From the NCBI GenBank assembly GCA_024195585.1, contig SWBL01000129.1, positions 59,981 to 123,980 on the forward strand: a stretch of DNA of 64,000 nt, read 5' to 3'. How positions within the stretch are numbered: position 1 is the stretch's first letter; the number at the start of each line of letters is the position of its first letter. Under the pieces are notes generated by a model. The model worked only from the letters and a program-made list of their open reading frames with translations. It was not told where the DNA came from and ran no database searches. The DNA comes from Aureobasidium sp. EXF-3400. Lineage: Eukaryota > Ascomycota > Dothideomycetes > Dothideales > Saccotheciaceae. Position numbers and translations under genes: made by a program. Below, piece by piece: positions 54,989-64,000 of this stretch.

Positions 54989-56962
54989 CTAAACCTGACC
55001 GGCAACGCGTGCTCCAAAGACGTCGGTATCGGAAGGAAGTGGGCTATCGTGGTACATCTTTGAGGACTTCGAGTTGGAACGATCGAAGGGAGGAGGAGGA
55101 CGCTTGCCGTTGGCGTTGGTCATGCCGCCCATTTGGGTGTCGGTGAAGCTGTGCTGAGCGTGCGAGCCCCACGGAGCGTTGGTCATTGGGGCATCCTCGC
55201 CGTCGGCATCGGCATCAGCATCGGCGTCAGCATCGGCATCAGCGTCGGCGTCAGCATCCTCGTCGTCATCAATGTGATGGGCACCGATTTGACGAGGAGC
55301 GGCTCCGTGAGCAGACACATGGCCGTTCTGGAGAGGGGTCTGGGTTGCTCTGGTATCATAGGGAGAGGTTGCCGGTAGGTGGGCTGGAGCGGGTTGGATA
55401 TTTCTTGCTGAGGCAGCGGAGGGCCCGGCTGGGGTTGAGATGGCATTTTGCTCGCTTGGTGAGGGGACAAGGGTGACGGCAGCACCTCCAATCTTGCCAG
55501 CCTTGACAGCACCTCTCCATCTGCCAATCATACGATCGTAGTCCCAATCGCGAGATTGATCTTTGGTCATCATGTCCGAGACGATAGCAGGATCGAGGGG
55601 CAGAGAGACGGGAGGCTGCAGCATGAACTCGCGGGGCAGCTGTAGATTGCTCATACGGGCAAATTGTTCCTTGAGTTGGGCAATCTCTTGTTGTGCCTTG
55701 ACCAATTCCTCATCCTTCTCTTTCGAGCGCTGATCGGCACGGGCAAAGGCACGCAAAATTTCGATTCCCCAAGTCGAGCTCTTGTCTTTATCCGAGAGAG
55801 GAGACCAGTTGTTCCAAGCGGCCTGCAAATGCATCTGTAACCTGCGGACATCTTTTTCGGGAGTAGGAGTTGGTTTCTGCTGGACACGTTGTGTGATTTG
55901 GCGTTGTAGAGCATCGAGCTGGGCGTCCGAGGGGACGTCGAGCGACCACGAGTCACTGCTGGCGAAGGGAGTCATTGAGAAGAGGGTTTGGGGAGCAGGA
56001 AGCGCGTGCAGGCAGAGCGAGGGGAAGTTCATGGAGCAGAAGTCGAAGTTGAAGACATCCTGGTGCGACACTCGGCGTCTGCGGGCAGAGGGTTAGCATG
56101 GAGAGGAAAAAAAAAGGTGAAAAAGCAAAAAGAGTACCTGGCAGCCTCGAGACTGTCGAGTAGCTCACGCAGAGCTAACTCGGCAGCCTTTGCATTGTCT
56201 TGAGATTCTTGGTCTTTGGCTTGCGAGGAGCGCTGGACGAGGGCGGGGTTCATGTGGTTGGACGAGGCAGAATCGGACATGCGTGGGGGCAGGTTGTTGA
56301 TGACGCCGGTACTCTGCCAGGATGTGGTGTTGAGGCCGAAACGGGAGTCGCGCAGGTTGACGGGACTGACGCCCATGGCGCTCGAGGCGCCGCCGGCTGT
56401 GTCCTGGGACGAGATGGTCATACGACGACCCCATTGGCCGGTCGGGGTGCCGCGGTCGCTGGCGCCATCATCGTCGTGTTGAAGCCTGCTGTTGTTGTTT
56501 GCACTGGCCCTCAAACTGTTTCTCGGCTGGCGTCTCGTGATGCCATTTCGCATGACCTTGATCTTTTCGACGTCGTGGATGCCATCGGCCGGCTTGGGGT
56601 TCTGCGGCCACAACAGTCAGCAAGGGATGAGAATGGGCACAGAGCAGGAGGGCACTCACCTTGGGCTTGATGTAGAGGTCCAGATGACGGCCGAGTGATG
56701 AAGAGGTGAAGGCTTGGTTGCAGAACGGGCAGTTGCGGTCCTTGGGAGCCTTGGTCGACGAGTCCAAACTGTTGTCGAGGCCATTCTGGCTGCCATTGGT
56801 CGAGTGGTCGTGCGATGCAGAGTCATGATGGGGCCCATTGCCAGCGCCCGTCACGGTATTCGCGGCGGAACTCGAAGGAGTGGTCGACTCTTCGGCCATG
56901 GTGTTCGTCGACGGGGAATCGATGGGCAAGTCGAGGTGGTGGTGCAATCCAAGAGCTGTCAT
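54989..56962 (-). CDS. Conserved fungal protein with UBZ4-like zinc finger
   Basis: Three exons on the minus strand, 56660-56962, 56138-56601 and 54989-56078, give 618 residues. Residues 78-98 read CPFCNQAFTSSSLGRHLDLY followed by Ile, matching the ubiquitin-binding UBZ4 pattern C-x2-C-x11-H-x3-C except that the last ligand is Tyr97. NPKPADGIHDVEKIKVMRNG and ITRRQPR follow at once. A middle disordered part (NLRDSRFGLNTTSWQSTGVI) leads to a helical segment ELALRELLDSLEAAR at the second junction, then MTPFASSDSWSLDVPS, DVRRLQMHLQAAWNNWSPLS and a coiled coil (KEKDEELVKAQQEIAQLKEQ), with WDYDRMIGRWRGAVKAG. An Asp-Ala dipeptide run lies near the C-terminus. I recognise the layout as a conserved but uncharacterised fungal protein; I do not know its function. 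Confidence 0.75.
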
Positions 56963-57475
56963 TCGACGTCTTTAGATGTCCTCGAGCATTTTGCGGTCTC
57001 AGAGCGTCCTCAATGTTTCCATGCCACACGCCAGCGACGATATGGTACGAGGTTGTCAGTCTTTAAACTTCGCGAGCTGCTTCTCATCCCAAGCATTTTG
57101 CTAGCGAGACCCAAGAACGCTCTTGCCGCGACGCCGAGTCGCCGACCCTGCGCTGCCTGCCTGCCCTGCTTACACCACGTGCCATCTCGTTTTCTCATGC
57201 ATCACTTGCTTTTTGGTCTAGGAGCGAGACTTTCTTATAGCTTCCTCGTGAGCTGAAGACTTTAACAGTATAGCTATAGAGATGCACGATACCATCAAGA
57301 CGGAAGCAGCATACATATGAGAACAAAATCTCAGAATGTTTCCAAGGCCCTGCTTCTGTTCAAGACACAGCTGTGCGTTTCGACGATCTCATAATATCTC
57401 GTTATGGTCCGGCCGTAACACTCTTCAATACGCAGAGAAACAGAAACCCGGTCTGTCGGCATAACCGGTATACAC
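56963..57475. other. Intergenic region acetamidase / UBZ4-like gene
   Basis: 513 bp between two minus-strand genes: the promoter of the UBZ4-like gene and the 3' end of the acetamidase. Plus-strand ORFs here are antisense or read-through frames without recognisable content. Confidence 0.4.
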
Positions 57476-59245
57476 TCAACCATGAATAGTCTGGTGAACA
57501 TATTCTGAAATCGCCAATGCCTTTTCCTCCTCCAACCTCCTACACACGATCTGCAGCGAGACATGGGCTCCATCATAAATCTCTGGGTCATCTGTACAGA
57601 ATCAGAAAAAGGTCGAAAAGCCATGTTAGACAACTTACATGTTGCTTGGGTCTTCTCATCTACCTCAGACACTGGCTTGAAGTCGACGTATGCCTTGTCC
57701 ACATTCTTGTCGACCTTGGTGACTGGCACGATCACAGAGCTGTAATCGAGAACGTTGACCCAAACCGAGTAGCTGCTGGTGGTGTATTTGTTAGGACGAG
57801 CCGCAGCAAAGGGTGCGAGGGGAGAGATGACAGCATCCACCGGGCGACCAGTGCCAGTCAATTCACTGGTAGAGTTCCAGTATTCCATGTACTCTTTTTC
57901 AGCATCTCTCTTGGCGACTTGATTACTCATGATCTTAGTCGCATCAGCTACAGATGACCGCTCATACATAATGTTAGGCTTGTGATCTTCTCCACTTAGA
58001 GCGAATGCTTTCGCGGCGTCTTCACCACCGTCATAGTTCCATGCCTTGAAACAGATCTCTTCGAGTTTGACATGACTGGGAGGTTGCCACTCGATGACCT
58101 TGTGGCCTTGAGACTCGATCTTTTTGACAGTCTCTTCGAGCGCTCTCTTGAGCGGAGGATGAGGAGCGCAGTTGCCGTCGTGTTTGAAAACAGCAAACGT
58201 GAGCTTCTTCTTCTGTGCTAGCTTTCTGGTAGCCTCTTCCTGTTCGCTTCTCCAAGGTATAGGGTGCACGCGTGGGTCATGCTGCCACGGCTCAGTCTGC
58301 AGAATGGACTTCACAGCCAGTTTGAGACCGGCAGATGATGATGACAGCGGCCCGACAACGCTTAGTATACTCGGGGCTCCATCAAACGAGTTTGCCATTC
58401 CTTCGTAAGGAAGTCTTCCAGTACTAGGTCTCAGGCCGAACAGTCCGTTGAACGCAGCAGGGATTCTGATACTTCCGCCAATATCGGTTCCGAAGCCGAG
58501 AGGGCTACCTTTCAGCGCGATGAGAGCGCCTTCACCACCGGAGCTACCTCCAGCGCTAAGGTTTCTGTTGGTAGGGTTCCAGCAGTAATCAATGATGTTG
58601 TTGGTCGTTTCACCACACATCAGAGTGTGCGGCACGGCTGTTTTCACATAGAGAACAGCGCCCAGGTTGCGTAGTTCCTTGACCATCTCAGACTCGTATA
58701 CTTTCTCCTTTCCTGTACCCTTTTCGCCCTGGAAGGTGCCAATCCATCCAACGTAACCCATATGAGTTTCGACCCCCTTGACATGGAATTGGTCCTTTAG
58801 CGATATTGGCAAGCCGTGCAGAGGTCCTATTGGCTTCTTGTGCTTCGCAAAGTATTGGTCAAGCTCTTGAGCAGATTCGATTGCAGCATCAAAGAAGATT
58901 TCGTGGAGACAGTTTACCTGATAGCGGTTCAGCACTGCTGACACTTCATGCGTGTGCCGCTTTCGTTTGACTCACTAGTTGATGTGCAATGGCAGAACGA
59001 TGGCAGAAGGCCTTTGTAACTTCAACAGCGGTCCACTGACCACTACTAGTCTTCTCAACGATCGCAGTAGCTTCGGTCTCGGTAATCTCGATCTCCTTAG
59101 GGTCCAGGTATTGCTGGACGAATTTACCAGTAACATCTCTCTGCTCTTCTGCAGATGGTGGTGCAGGAATGCGCCATTCCTCAGGTATAAGTGCGAGAAC
59201 CGAATCACGCTTCTCCGAGGCTATTTGTCTCCAGTCAGGTGCCAT
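57476..59245 (-). CDS. Acetamidase-type amidase (amidase signature family)
   Basis: Three exons on the minus strand, 58976-59245, 57639-58917 and 57476-57591, give 554 residues, the usual length of AmdS-like fungal acetamidases. The enzyme hydrolyses small amides to acid and ammonia. The start has the family PEEWRIPAPPS and EVTKAFCHRSAIAHQL, joined across intron 1 to VNCLHEIFFDAAIESAQELD. The catalytic triad is Lys131 (GLPISLKDQF), Ser215 (SAGGSSGGEG) and nucleophile Ser239 (GFGTDIGGSIRIP); the 24-residue Ser-Ser spacing is canonical. An insert (TFQGEKGTGKEKVY) lengthens the Lys-Ser distance. The last intron (GTAAGT, 47 nt) is needed to reach YDPEIYDGAHVSLQIVCRRL, the family C-terminus. Substrate is inferred. 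Confidence 0.93.
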
Positions 59246-60808
59246 GTTTGATGATTGTCAAGAAAAAGAGGTGGATTAAGTGAAAGCTGAGGAAGGAGGA
59301 ACACCTCTGTGATCTACTGCCACGTAGATTAATGTCTTCAGCTCAGCCGACTCGTGACACGGCTCTACTCAGACGATACACCGATGTCTGGCGACATGTC
59401 CGAGAGTTGGAGTAGGTGCTATCGGCACAATTTGGGGTAACCTTGGCCTATCAATGCCACCTTCCAAATTGATATTGGTAACCGTGCCCACCCTCTGACG
59501 TAGTCATTACGGTATAGACACGCCCCCTGCGAGTAGAAGCCCTGGTATGGTTCTTAAGCAGACGTGTTTTGTGTGCAGCTGCAAAAATACACCGTGCTTC
59601 CAAGCAATAGGACAGAATTTGTACATAGAGAGCTTGCCTTGTTATCTCCAGACTTCTCGCCGAACCCCGAAAGCTTTGCGAAACGTGATCGCGAGTGTTC
59701 GACCTTCAACATTTAGTAGCTGCTATGAAAGGAATGTGACTTCCATTCTCTTTTTCCCTTCTTGATGCCCGAAGGAAAGTGATCTCAGGAAAACGCATGC
59801 TTGGAGGCAAATCTACACTCACAAGTAGCAACGTGGCTGCGCCAGTCTGGACCCGAGTCCATTGGAACGCATTAGATCGGCTCCTTCACTTCGCGCGTGC
59901 TGCTTTTCAAGCGCGTAGCTGTTCAAATGCACAAAGTTTTCGAGGAGATGGATGGCATCCACGCAAGAGGCTGTCTCAGTACACACGACTCGAGGTTTCA
60001 GATACGATCGTGCGTCTTCATAGATTGCAATCTTGCTATGGGTTGTTCAAAGAGAGATGTGTCGAATGCGAAGAATGTGAGTATAGACGCCACTTTGCAC
60101 AGCCACACACAGCCACACACAGCCACACACAGCCACAGGATCTGGGAAATAATGATTCGCCCGCCATCGAAAACCTGGCAACCTGGGTGGAATGTCATAG
60201 GTCAATCTATCGGATTAAAATACCCGTAGGCTTGGGAAGCGCATAATCGAACATGTTCCATCAGATGCGCGGTCGGTGCTGACACCTGCGCGTCTGCACC
60301 CTCTGCAGCAACGATGCCATAAAGTCACAGCAAGCGCGTCGACTTTCCCACTCAACTGACCATTCACGTTGCGCCAGAACTTACGGTTCCTACAGCGGAT
60401 GTACAAGACGTACATTCCGCCAGCCCAAAGCTACTAACAAGCACTTTTGTGACGACTAGCTGCTCGTCCAGCATATTCGCCCAAACGCCATCCATTACAT
60501 CGACGGAGAGTATATTATCCGACGACTTCAGGTCGTGTCCTTTGTTCTGACCTCAAAGAACTTTGCTTTGTCAGAAGGTCGATCACTTTCATCGTATCTT
60601 TGTCCTTTGGAGGATCTCATTTATCGTTCGCACACCGCTTTATAAACGACCAGCCCCCTCATTTTCGAATCCACGACACATTCACATCATCAAAATCTAC
60701 ATACCAGTCGGAGCCAGAAGTCTACCTTTTCCCAACTTGCTTGCCGGTCAAGCTCGTACAACTACGAAACCATCTTACAGGAACAACTACAGCAAATATC
60801 TATAGAAC
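59246..60808. other. Intergenic region acetamidase / glycine-zipper protein
   Basis: 1563 bp between divergent starts. It contains a minisatellite at 60101-60137, and TATAAA at 60641-60646, about 165 bp before the plus-strand start, with an AGCCCCCTC block (an AGGGG stress-element-like core on the other strand) next to it. An ORF of 155 codons (59779-60246) crosses the minisatellite and looks non-coding. No gene recognised. Confidence 0.45.
60101..60137. repeat. 10-bp minisatellite
   Basis: The unit AGCCACACAC is repeated three times exactly with a fourth partial copy. A related CACAGCCAGACACAGCCC sequence occurs near 1434 by chance or composition. No function apparent. Confidence 0.7.
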
Positions 60809-62065
60809 ATGGCACTCGGTCAAACGGTGACCGTGGTCAACAAGTCTGGCAAAGTCGTCAGTACTGGAAAACAAGTCGTCAACGTTTTCAAGGAGGCGAA
60901 ATCAGCCTACAGAGAACGCAAAGCTGAGATCAAAGCTGTTCGCGATGCAGAGATCGAGCAGAAGCGTGTCCAGAAGACACTGGAAAAATTCACACTCGAA
61001 GACGACCGTGCTTCACAAACCTCTCGCCGTTCTCATAAATCGAGCAAAGACAAGAGGACGCATCGTAATCGTCCGATTGTGGATCGTGGTTACTCGGACA
61101 GTTTCTATGCCAACGACATACCTTCGACCACCACAAGCCGTCGACCGTCAGGGCTACGTAACGAATTCGACCAGGATGGAGAAAGACAACACAACGAACT
61201 GGTACGAAGACATACCACCGACTTGGGCCAAGGAGTTCATAGACCAAGGACCTCACGCTCAGCATCTGAGGCGGATATCGACATGGACCTTGCTTATGGC
61301 GAACTACCACCACCACTACCAGAGCGCCCTCAGGGAAACGAGATCGAGTTGCGAGAAAAGATGACAAAGCTGCAACAACTTCTAGACGAAGCAAACTGCG
61401 TTCAGCACTCTGTCATTGCCACTATCGAAAATCTACAGAAGAATCCCGACGCCTTGGCCGCTGTGGCCTTGACCCTCGGCGAGATCAGTACTATGGCAGC
61501 CAAGATGGCCCCTGGAGTATTGACATCGATGAAGACAGCTTTCCCAGCCATCATAGCCCTGCTCGCTTCACCGCAATTCATGATCGCCGCTGGCGTTGGT
61601 GTCGGCGTAACCGTCATCGCATTCGGCGGCTACAAAATCATCAAAAAGATTCAAAAACGTAAGGAGGACTCCGCCGAACTTAGAGCCGGCTCTCAACGCC
61701 AAATTCAAGACAACGAGTCCGTGTCCGAATACGACGAGCTTTACGAACTCGACAGCGATCTCAGTCATATCGAAGTATGGCGCCGTGGCATCGCTGACGC
61801 CGAAGCTCAAAGTCTGGGTACGAGTGTTGATGGCGAGTTCCTCACACCTGATGCTGGCAAACTTCTTGTTGCTGAAGGTGTTCTTCGCGAAGAAGATCTT
61901 AAGTCTATGCGCTCGAGCAAGTCTCGTAAGACTTCCAAGTCTAAGAAAAGCAAGAAAGATGGGAAGAGCGATAAAGACTCTAGTGCTAGCAGTTCAAAGG
62001 ACAAAGTCAAGAGCAAGAAGAAAGAGCCGAGTGGGTTGAGGATGTTGTTCAAGACGCGCGCATGA
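60809..62065 (+). CDS. Conserved fungal protein with glycine-rich hydrophobic hairpin
   Basis: Single exon, 418 residues, start MALGQTVTVVNKSGKVVSTG, which I know as the beginning of a conserved but functionally undescribed fungal family. A basic coiled coil (AKSAYRERKAEIKAVRDAEI) is followed by a Ser/Arg-rich disordered part (RRPSGLRNEF, RPRTSRSASEAD), a short PPPLPERPQ proline motif, a second coiled coil near 180-195, and a hydrophobic zone at 213-279. The latter includes MKTAFPAIIALLASPQFMIA and AGVGVGVTVIAFGGYKIIKK, which could be a re-entrant hairpin or glycine-zipper membrane segment. The C-terminus is extremely lysine/serine-rich (KSRKTSKSKKSKKDGKS). Membrane or lipid-droplet association is inference. 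Convergent with PCK1. Confidence 0.78.
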   Translation: MALGQTVTVVNKSGKVVSTGKQVVNVFKEAKSAYRERKAEIKAVRDAEIEQKRVQKTLEKFTLEDDRASQTSRRSHKSSKDKRTHRNRPIVDRGYSDSFYANDIPSTTTSRRPSGLRNEFDQDGERQHNELVRRHTTDLGQGVHRPRTSRSASEADIDMDLAYGELPPPLPERPQGNEIELREKMTKLQQLLDEANCVQHSVIATIENLQKNPDALAAVALTLGEISTMAAKMAPGVLTSMKTAFPAIIALLASPQFMIAAGVGVGVTVIAFGGYKIIKKIQKRKEDSAELRAGSQRQIQDNESVSEYDELYELDSDLSHIEVWRRGIADAEAQSLGTSVDGEFLTPDAGKLLVAEGVLREEDLKSMRSSKSRKTSKSKKSKKDGKSDKDSSASSSKDKVKSKKKEPSGLRMLFKTRA

Positions 62066-62727
62066 TTCTTTTGCTCCTCCATTTCATTTTTACGATTTGT
62101 TTGATTTTGTTTGGCAGCGAAGCGTGATGGGTGTGTTATCTGTTCTTTCTGTATATCGTTCACATTTTGTTCTTCCTTATAGCGTTCTAGCGGCATTCGA
62201 TCTGTTTCCTTTCCTTTTTTACACTCACACAATACAACATTGCTTCTCTATTTGCTCTGTCATTACATGAATTCGAGGCCACTGTTCTTTGTTCAGAGCA
62301 TGTATACCAGTGACTCTCTCCTAGTGATTTGGCTCAGCAAGTAATTGTAAAAATGCAAGATACTTTCGAGATTTGACTCATGTCCAGTGATTTGGATGAC
62401 CATCTCGTCATAAACAAAACACCAGATATGTTAAAGTTAATAGTACGCTTTCCAGTCACATGGGACACGAAGCAATGGAAACAAAGATTTGAATGTTATG
62501 TTTTTGACATTGATTGGCTCCAAGTACAATTTATCTAGGAGTGATCCCTTGCGAGGAACAGCAAAACGAATACGCGTACAATCTTTTGCGCGGCGCTGGT
62601 ATTATGAAGAAACATGAAAACGAAAAGGAAAAAGAACACCATCCCAAGAACAAACAAAGTATGCACAAATTTTCGTCAACTCATCGAAGAGGCGGTGAGA
62701 TGCCACCCGGAAAGCGGAGGGAGCACC
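62066..62727. other. Convergent intergenic region
   Basis: 662 bp between two convergent stops, AT-rich 3' untranslated sequence. An ORF reads into the PCK1 antisense strand; no independent gene recognised. Confidence 0.45.
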
Positions 62728-64000
62728 TTAGACCTGAGGACCGGCCTTGATGACCTCCTCGGTGGCCTCGCTCGAGTACTTCTTGAAGTTGTCGTTGAAG
62801 AGAGCACCAAGCTTCTTGACCTCTCCCTCGAAGTCGGCGGTACCGGTCCAGCACTTGGCAGGGTTGAGAACCTCGTCGGGAACGTTGCTGCAAGTCTTGG
62901 GGACTTGGAGGTTGAAGGTCTGGTAAGTCTCGTACTCGTTGTTGGCGAGCTCGCCGCTGTGGATGGCATCGAGGATGGCACGAGTGTACTTGAGAGGGCA
63001 ACGCTTGCCGCCAGTGGTGGCACCGGCACCAACCCAACCGGTGTTGAGGAGCCAGGCGTTGGCCTTGTGCTCCTTGATCTTCTCGGCGAGCATGGTAGCG
63101 TAGCGCATGGGGTGGAGAGCCAAGAAGGGCTGGGCGAAGCAAGAGGAGAAGGTGGCCTGGGGCTCGGTGACACCCTGCTCGGTACCGGCCATCTTGGAGG
63201 TGTAACCAGAGATGAAGTGGAACATGGTCTGCTCGGGAGTGAGCTTGGAGATAGGAGGAAGGACACCGCGAGCGTCGCAGGTGAGAAGGATGATGTTGGT
63301 GGGGTGGCCAGATGAGATGCAAGGAATCTTGGTGTTCTCAATGTACTCGATGGGGTAGGCGCAGCGAGTGTTCTCGGTCAGGGTCGAGTCATCGTAGTCG
63401 ACGATTCTGGTGGTGGGGTCGAAGACGACGTTCTCGAGAATGGAACCGAACTTGATGGCGTTGAAAATATCGGGCTCCTTCTCGCCAGAAAGACCAATGG
63501 TCTTAGCGTAGCAACCACCCTCAATGTTGAAGACACCCTTGTCGGACCAGCAGTGCTCGTCGTCACCGATCAGGGCACGCTTGGGATCAGCAGACAGGGT
63601 AGTCTTGCCAGTACCGGAGAGACCGAAGAAGACAGTGACATCACCGCTCTTGCCCTCGTTGGCAGACGAGTGGAGAGTGAGGACGTTGTGCTTGACGGGC
63701 ATTTCGTAGAAGAGGACGGTGAAGACACCCTTCTTCATCTCACCGGCGTACTCGGTACCGAGAATGACCATCTCCTTCTCGGCGAAGTTGATGGCGACCG
63801 AAGTGGCTGAGGTCATACCAGTGGTGAATCTGTTGGCAGGGAAGGCACCGGCGTTGTAGATGACATAGTCGGGGTGGAAGGTCTTGAGCTCCTCTCTTGA
63901 GGGGCGGATAAGCATGTTGCGCATGAACAGAGCGTGGTATGCACGAGCACAGACGACTCTGACTCTGATTCTGTAGCGCTCATCCCAGCCGGCGTAACCA
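62728..64000 (-). CDS. PCK1: ATP-dependent phosphoenolpyruvate carboxykinase (N-terminus outside window)
   Basis: The frame is open from the window edge to a stop at 62728-62730, giving the last 423 residues; the first 130 or so lie beyond 64000. PEPCK makes phosphoenolpyruvate from oxaloacetate and ATP, the committing step of gluconeogenesis in the cytosol. Signatures are [40 protein letters not shown], the P-loop [11 protein letters not shown], the metal and substrate motif [40 protein letters not shown] and [20 protein letters not shown]. Codon use is strongly biased to C and G endings, marking a highly expressed gene and producing several long antisense ORFs that are shadows. Glucose repression is expected for the family, but the promoter is not in the window. 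Confidence 0.97.
   Translation of the reverse strand, partial: GYAGWDERYRIRVRVVCARAYHALFMRNMLIRPSREELKTFHPDYVIYNAGAFPANRFTTGMTSATSVAINFAEKEMVILGTEYAGEMKKGVFTVLFYEMPVKHNVLTLHSSANEGKSGDVTVFFGLSGTGKTTLSADPKRALIGDDEHCWSDKGVFNIEGGCYAKTIGLSGEKEPDIFNAIKFGSILENVVFDPTTRIVDYDDSTLTENTRCAYPIEYIENTKIPCISSGHPTNIILLTCDARGVLPPISKLTPEQTMFHFISGYTSKMAGTEQGVTEPQATFSSCFAQPFLALHPMRYATMLAEKIKEHKANAWLLNTGWVGAGATTGGKRCPLKYTRAILDAIHSGELANNEYETYQTFNLQVPKTCSNVPDEVLNPAKCWTGTADFEGEVKKLGALFNDNFKKYSSEATEEVIKAGPQV

Noticed and set aside
59779..60246. 155-codon ORF crossing the 10-bp minisatellite
   Set aside because: The minisatellite produces a His/Thr-rich artefact, and codon use is not coding-like.
62614..63341. Long ORFs antisense or alternate-frame to PCK1 (233 and 221 codons)
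   Set aside because: They arise from the extreme C/G third-position bias of PCK1 and have repetitive, compositionally odd translations.

Overview
This window is nuclear DNA of a filamentous ascomycete (Pezizomycotina). Every interrupted gene carries short GT-AG introns of about 44 to 69 nt, the genes are tightly packed on both strands, and the proteins are typical of that group (Tfb3, Iks1, Rif1, Mak5, Rsc9, a copper-fist factor, a Zn2Cys6 factor, an acetamidase). Class and genus are inference; a Dothideomycete, possibly Aureobasidium-like, fits. I see no plasmid, virus, CRISPR array, rRNA or tRNA.

Layout. 0-8.3 kb: DPH2 (its C-terminal end lies outside the window), TIM17, a Bud27/URI prefoldin, TFB3 and IKS1. 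8.4-18.1 kb: a secreted NUP-family purine nucleoside permease-like protein, RIC8 and RIF1. 18.1-20.1 kb: no clear gene, but a strongly decayed two-module tandem repeat array. 20.1-29.3 kb: glucose-6-phosphate 1-epimerase, a short-chain dehydrogenase, TRM7, MAK5, the branched-chain 2-oxoacid dehydrogenase E1 alpha subunit and COQ5. 30.4-42.1 kb: a copper-fist regulator, an Rgt1-type Zn2Cys6 factor, a tentative Rec114-like protein and RSC9. 42.7-52.0 kb: an MFS transporter, a 1-Cys peroxiredoxin, a kelch/BTB protein of Mds3/Ral2 type and MsrB. 52.0-54.0 kb: an accessory-looking stretch with short decayed repeats, what looks like a lone terminal exon of a lost gene, and an unlisted 49-residue single-span membrane protein. 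54.9-64.0 kb: a conserved protein with a UBZ4-like finger, an acetamidase, a glycine-rich membrane-associated fungal protein, and PEP carboxykinase (its N-terminal end lies outside the window).

Most genes are core housekeeping genes, and many sit in head-to-head pairs on short shared promoters: DPH2/TIM17, BUD27/TFB3, RIC8/RIF1, epimerase/SDR, TRM7/MAK5 and E1-alpha/COQ5. Themes are translation and tRNA or rRNA modification (DPH2, TRM7, MAK5), transcription and chromatin (TFB3, RSC9, two DNA-binding regulators), mitochondria (TIM17, COQ5, E1 alpha, probably MsrB), oxidative defence (peroxiredoxin, MsrB) and gluconeogenesis (PCK1). There is no evident biosynthetic cluster or mobile-element gene. 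The parts I could not explain are the repeat array at 18.48-19.80 kb, the relic region at 52.1-53.1 kb, the microprotein at 53.85 kb and the atypical zinc finger at 56.7 kb.
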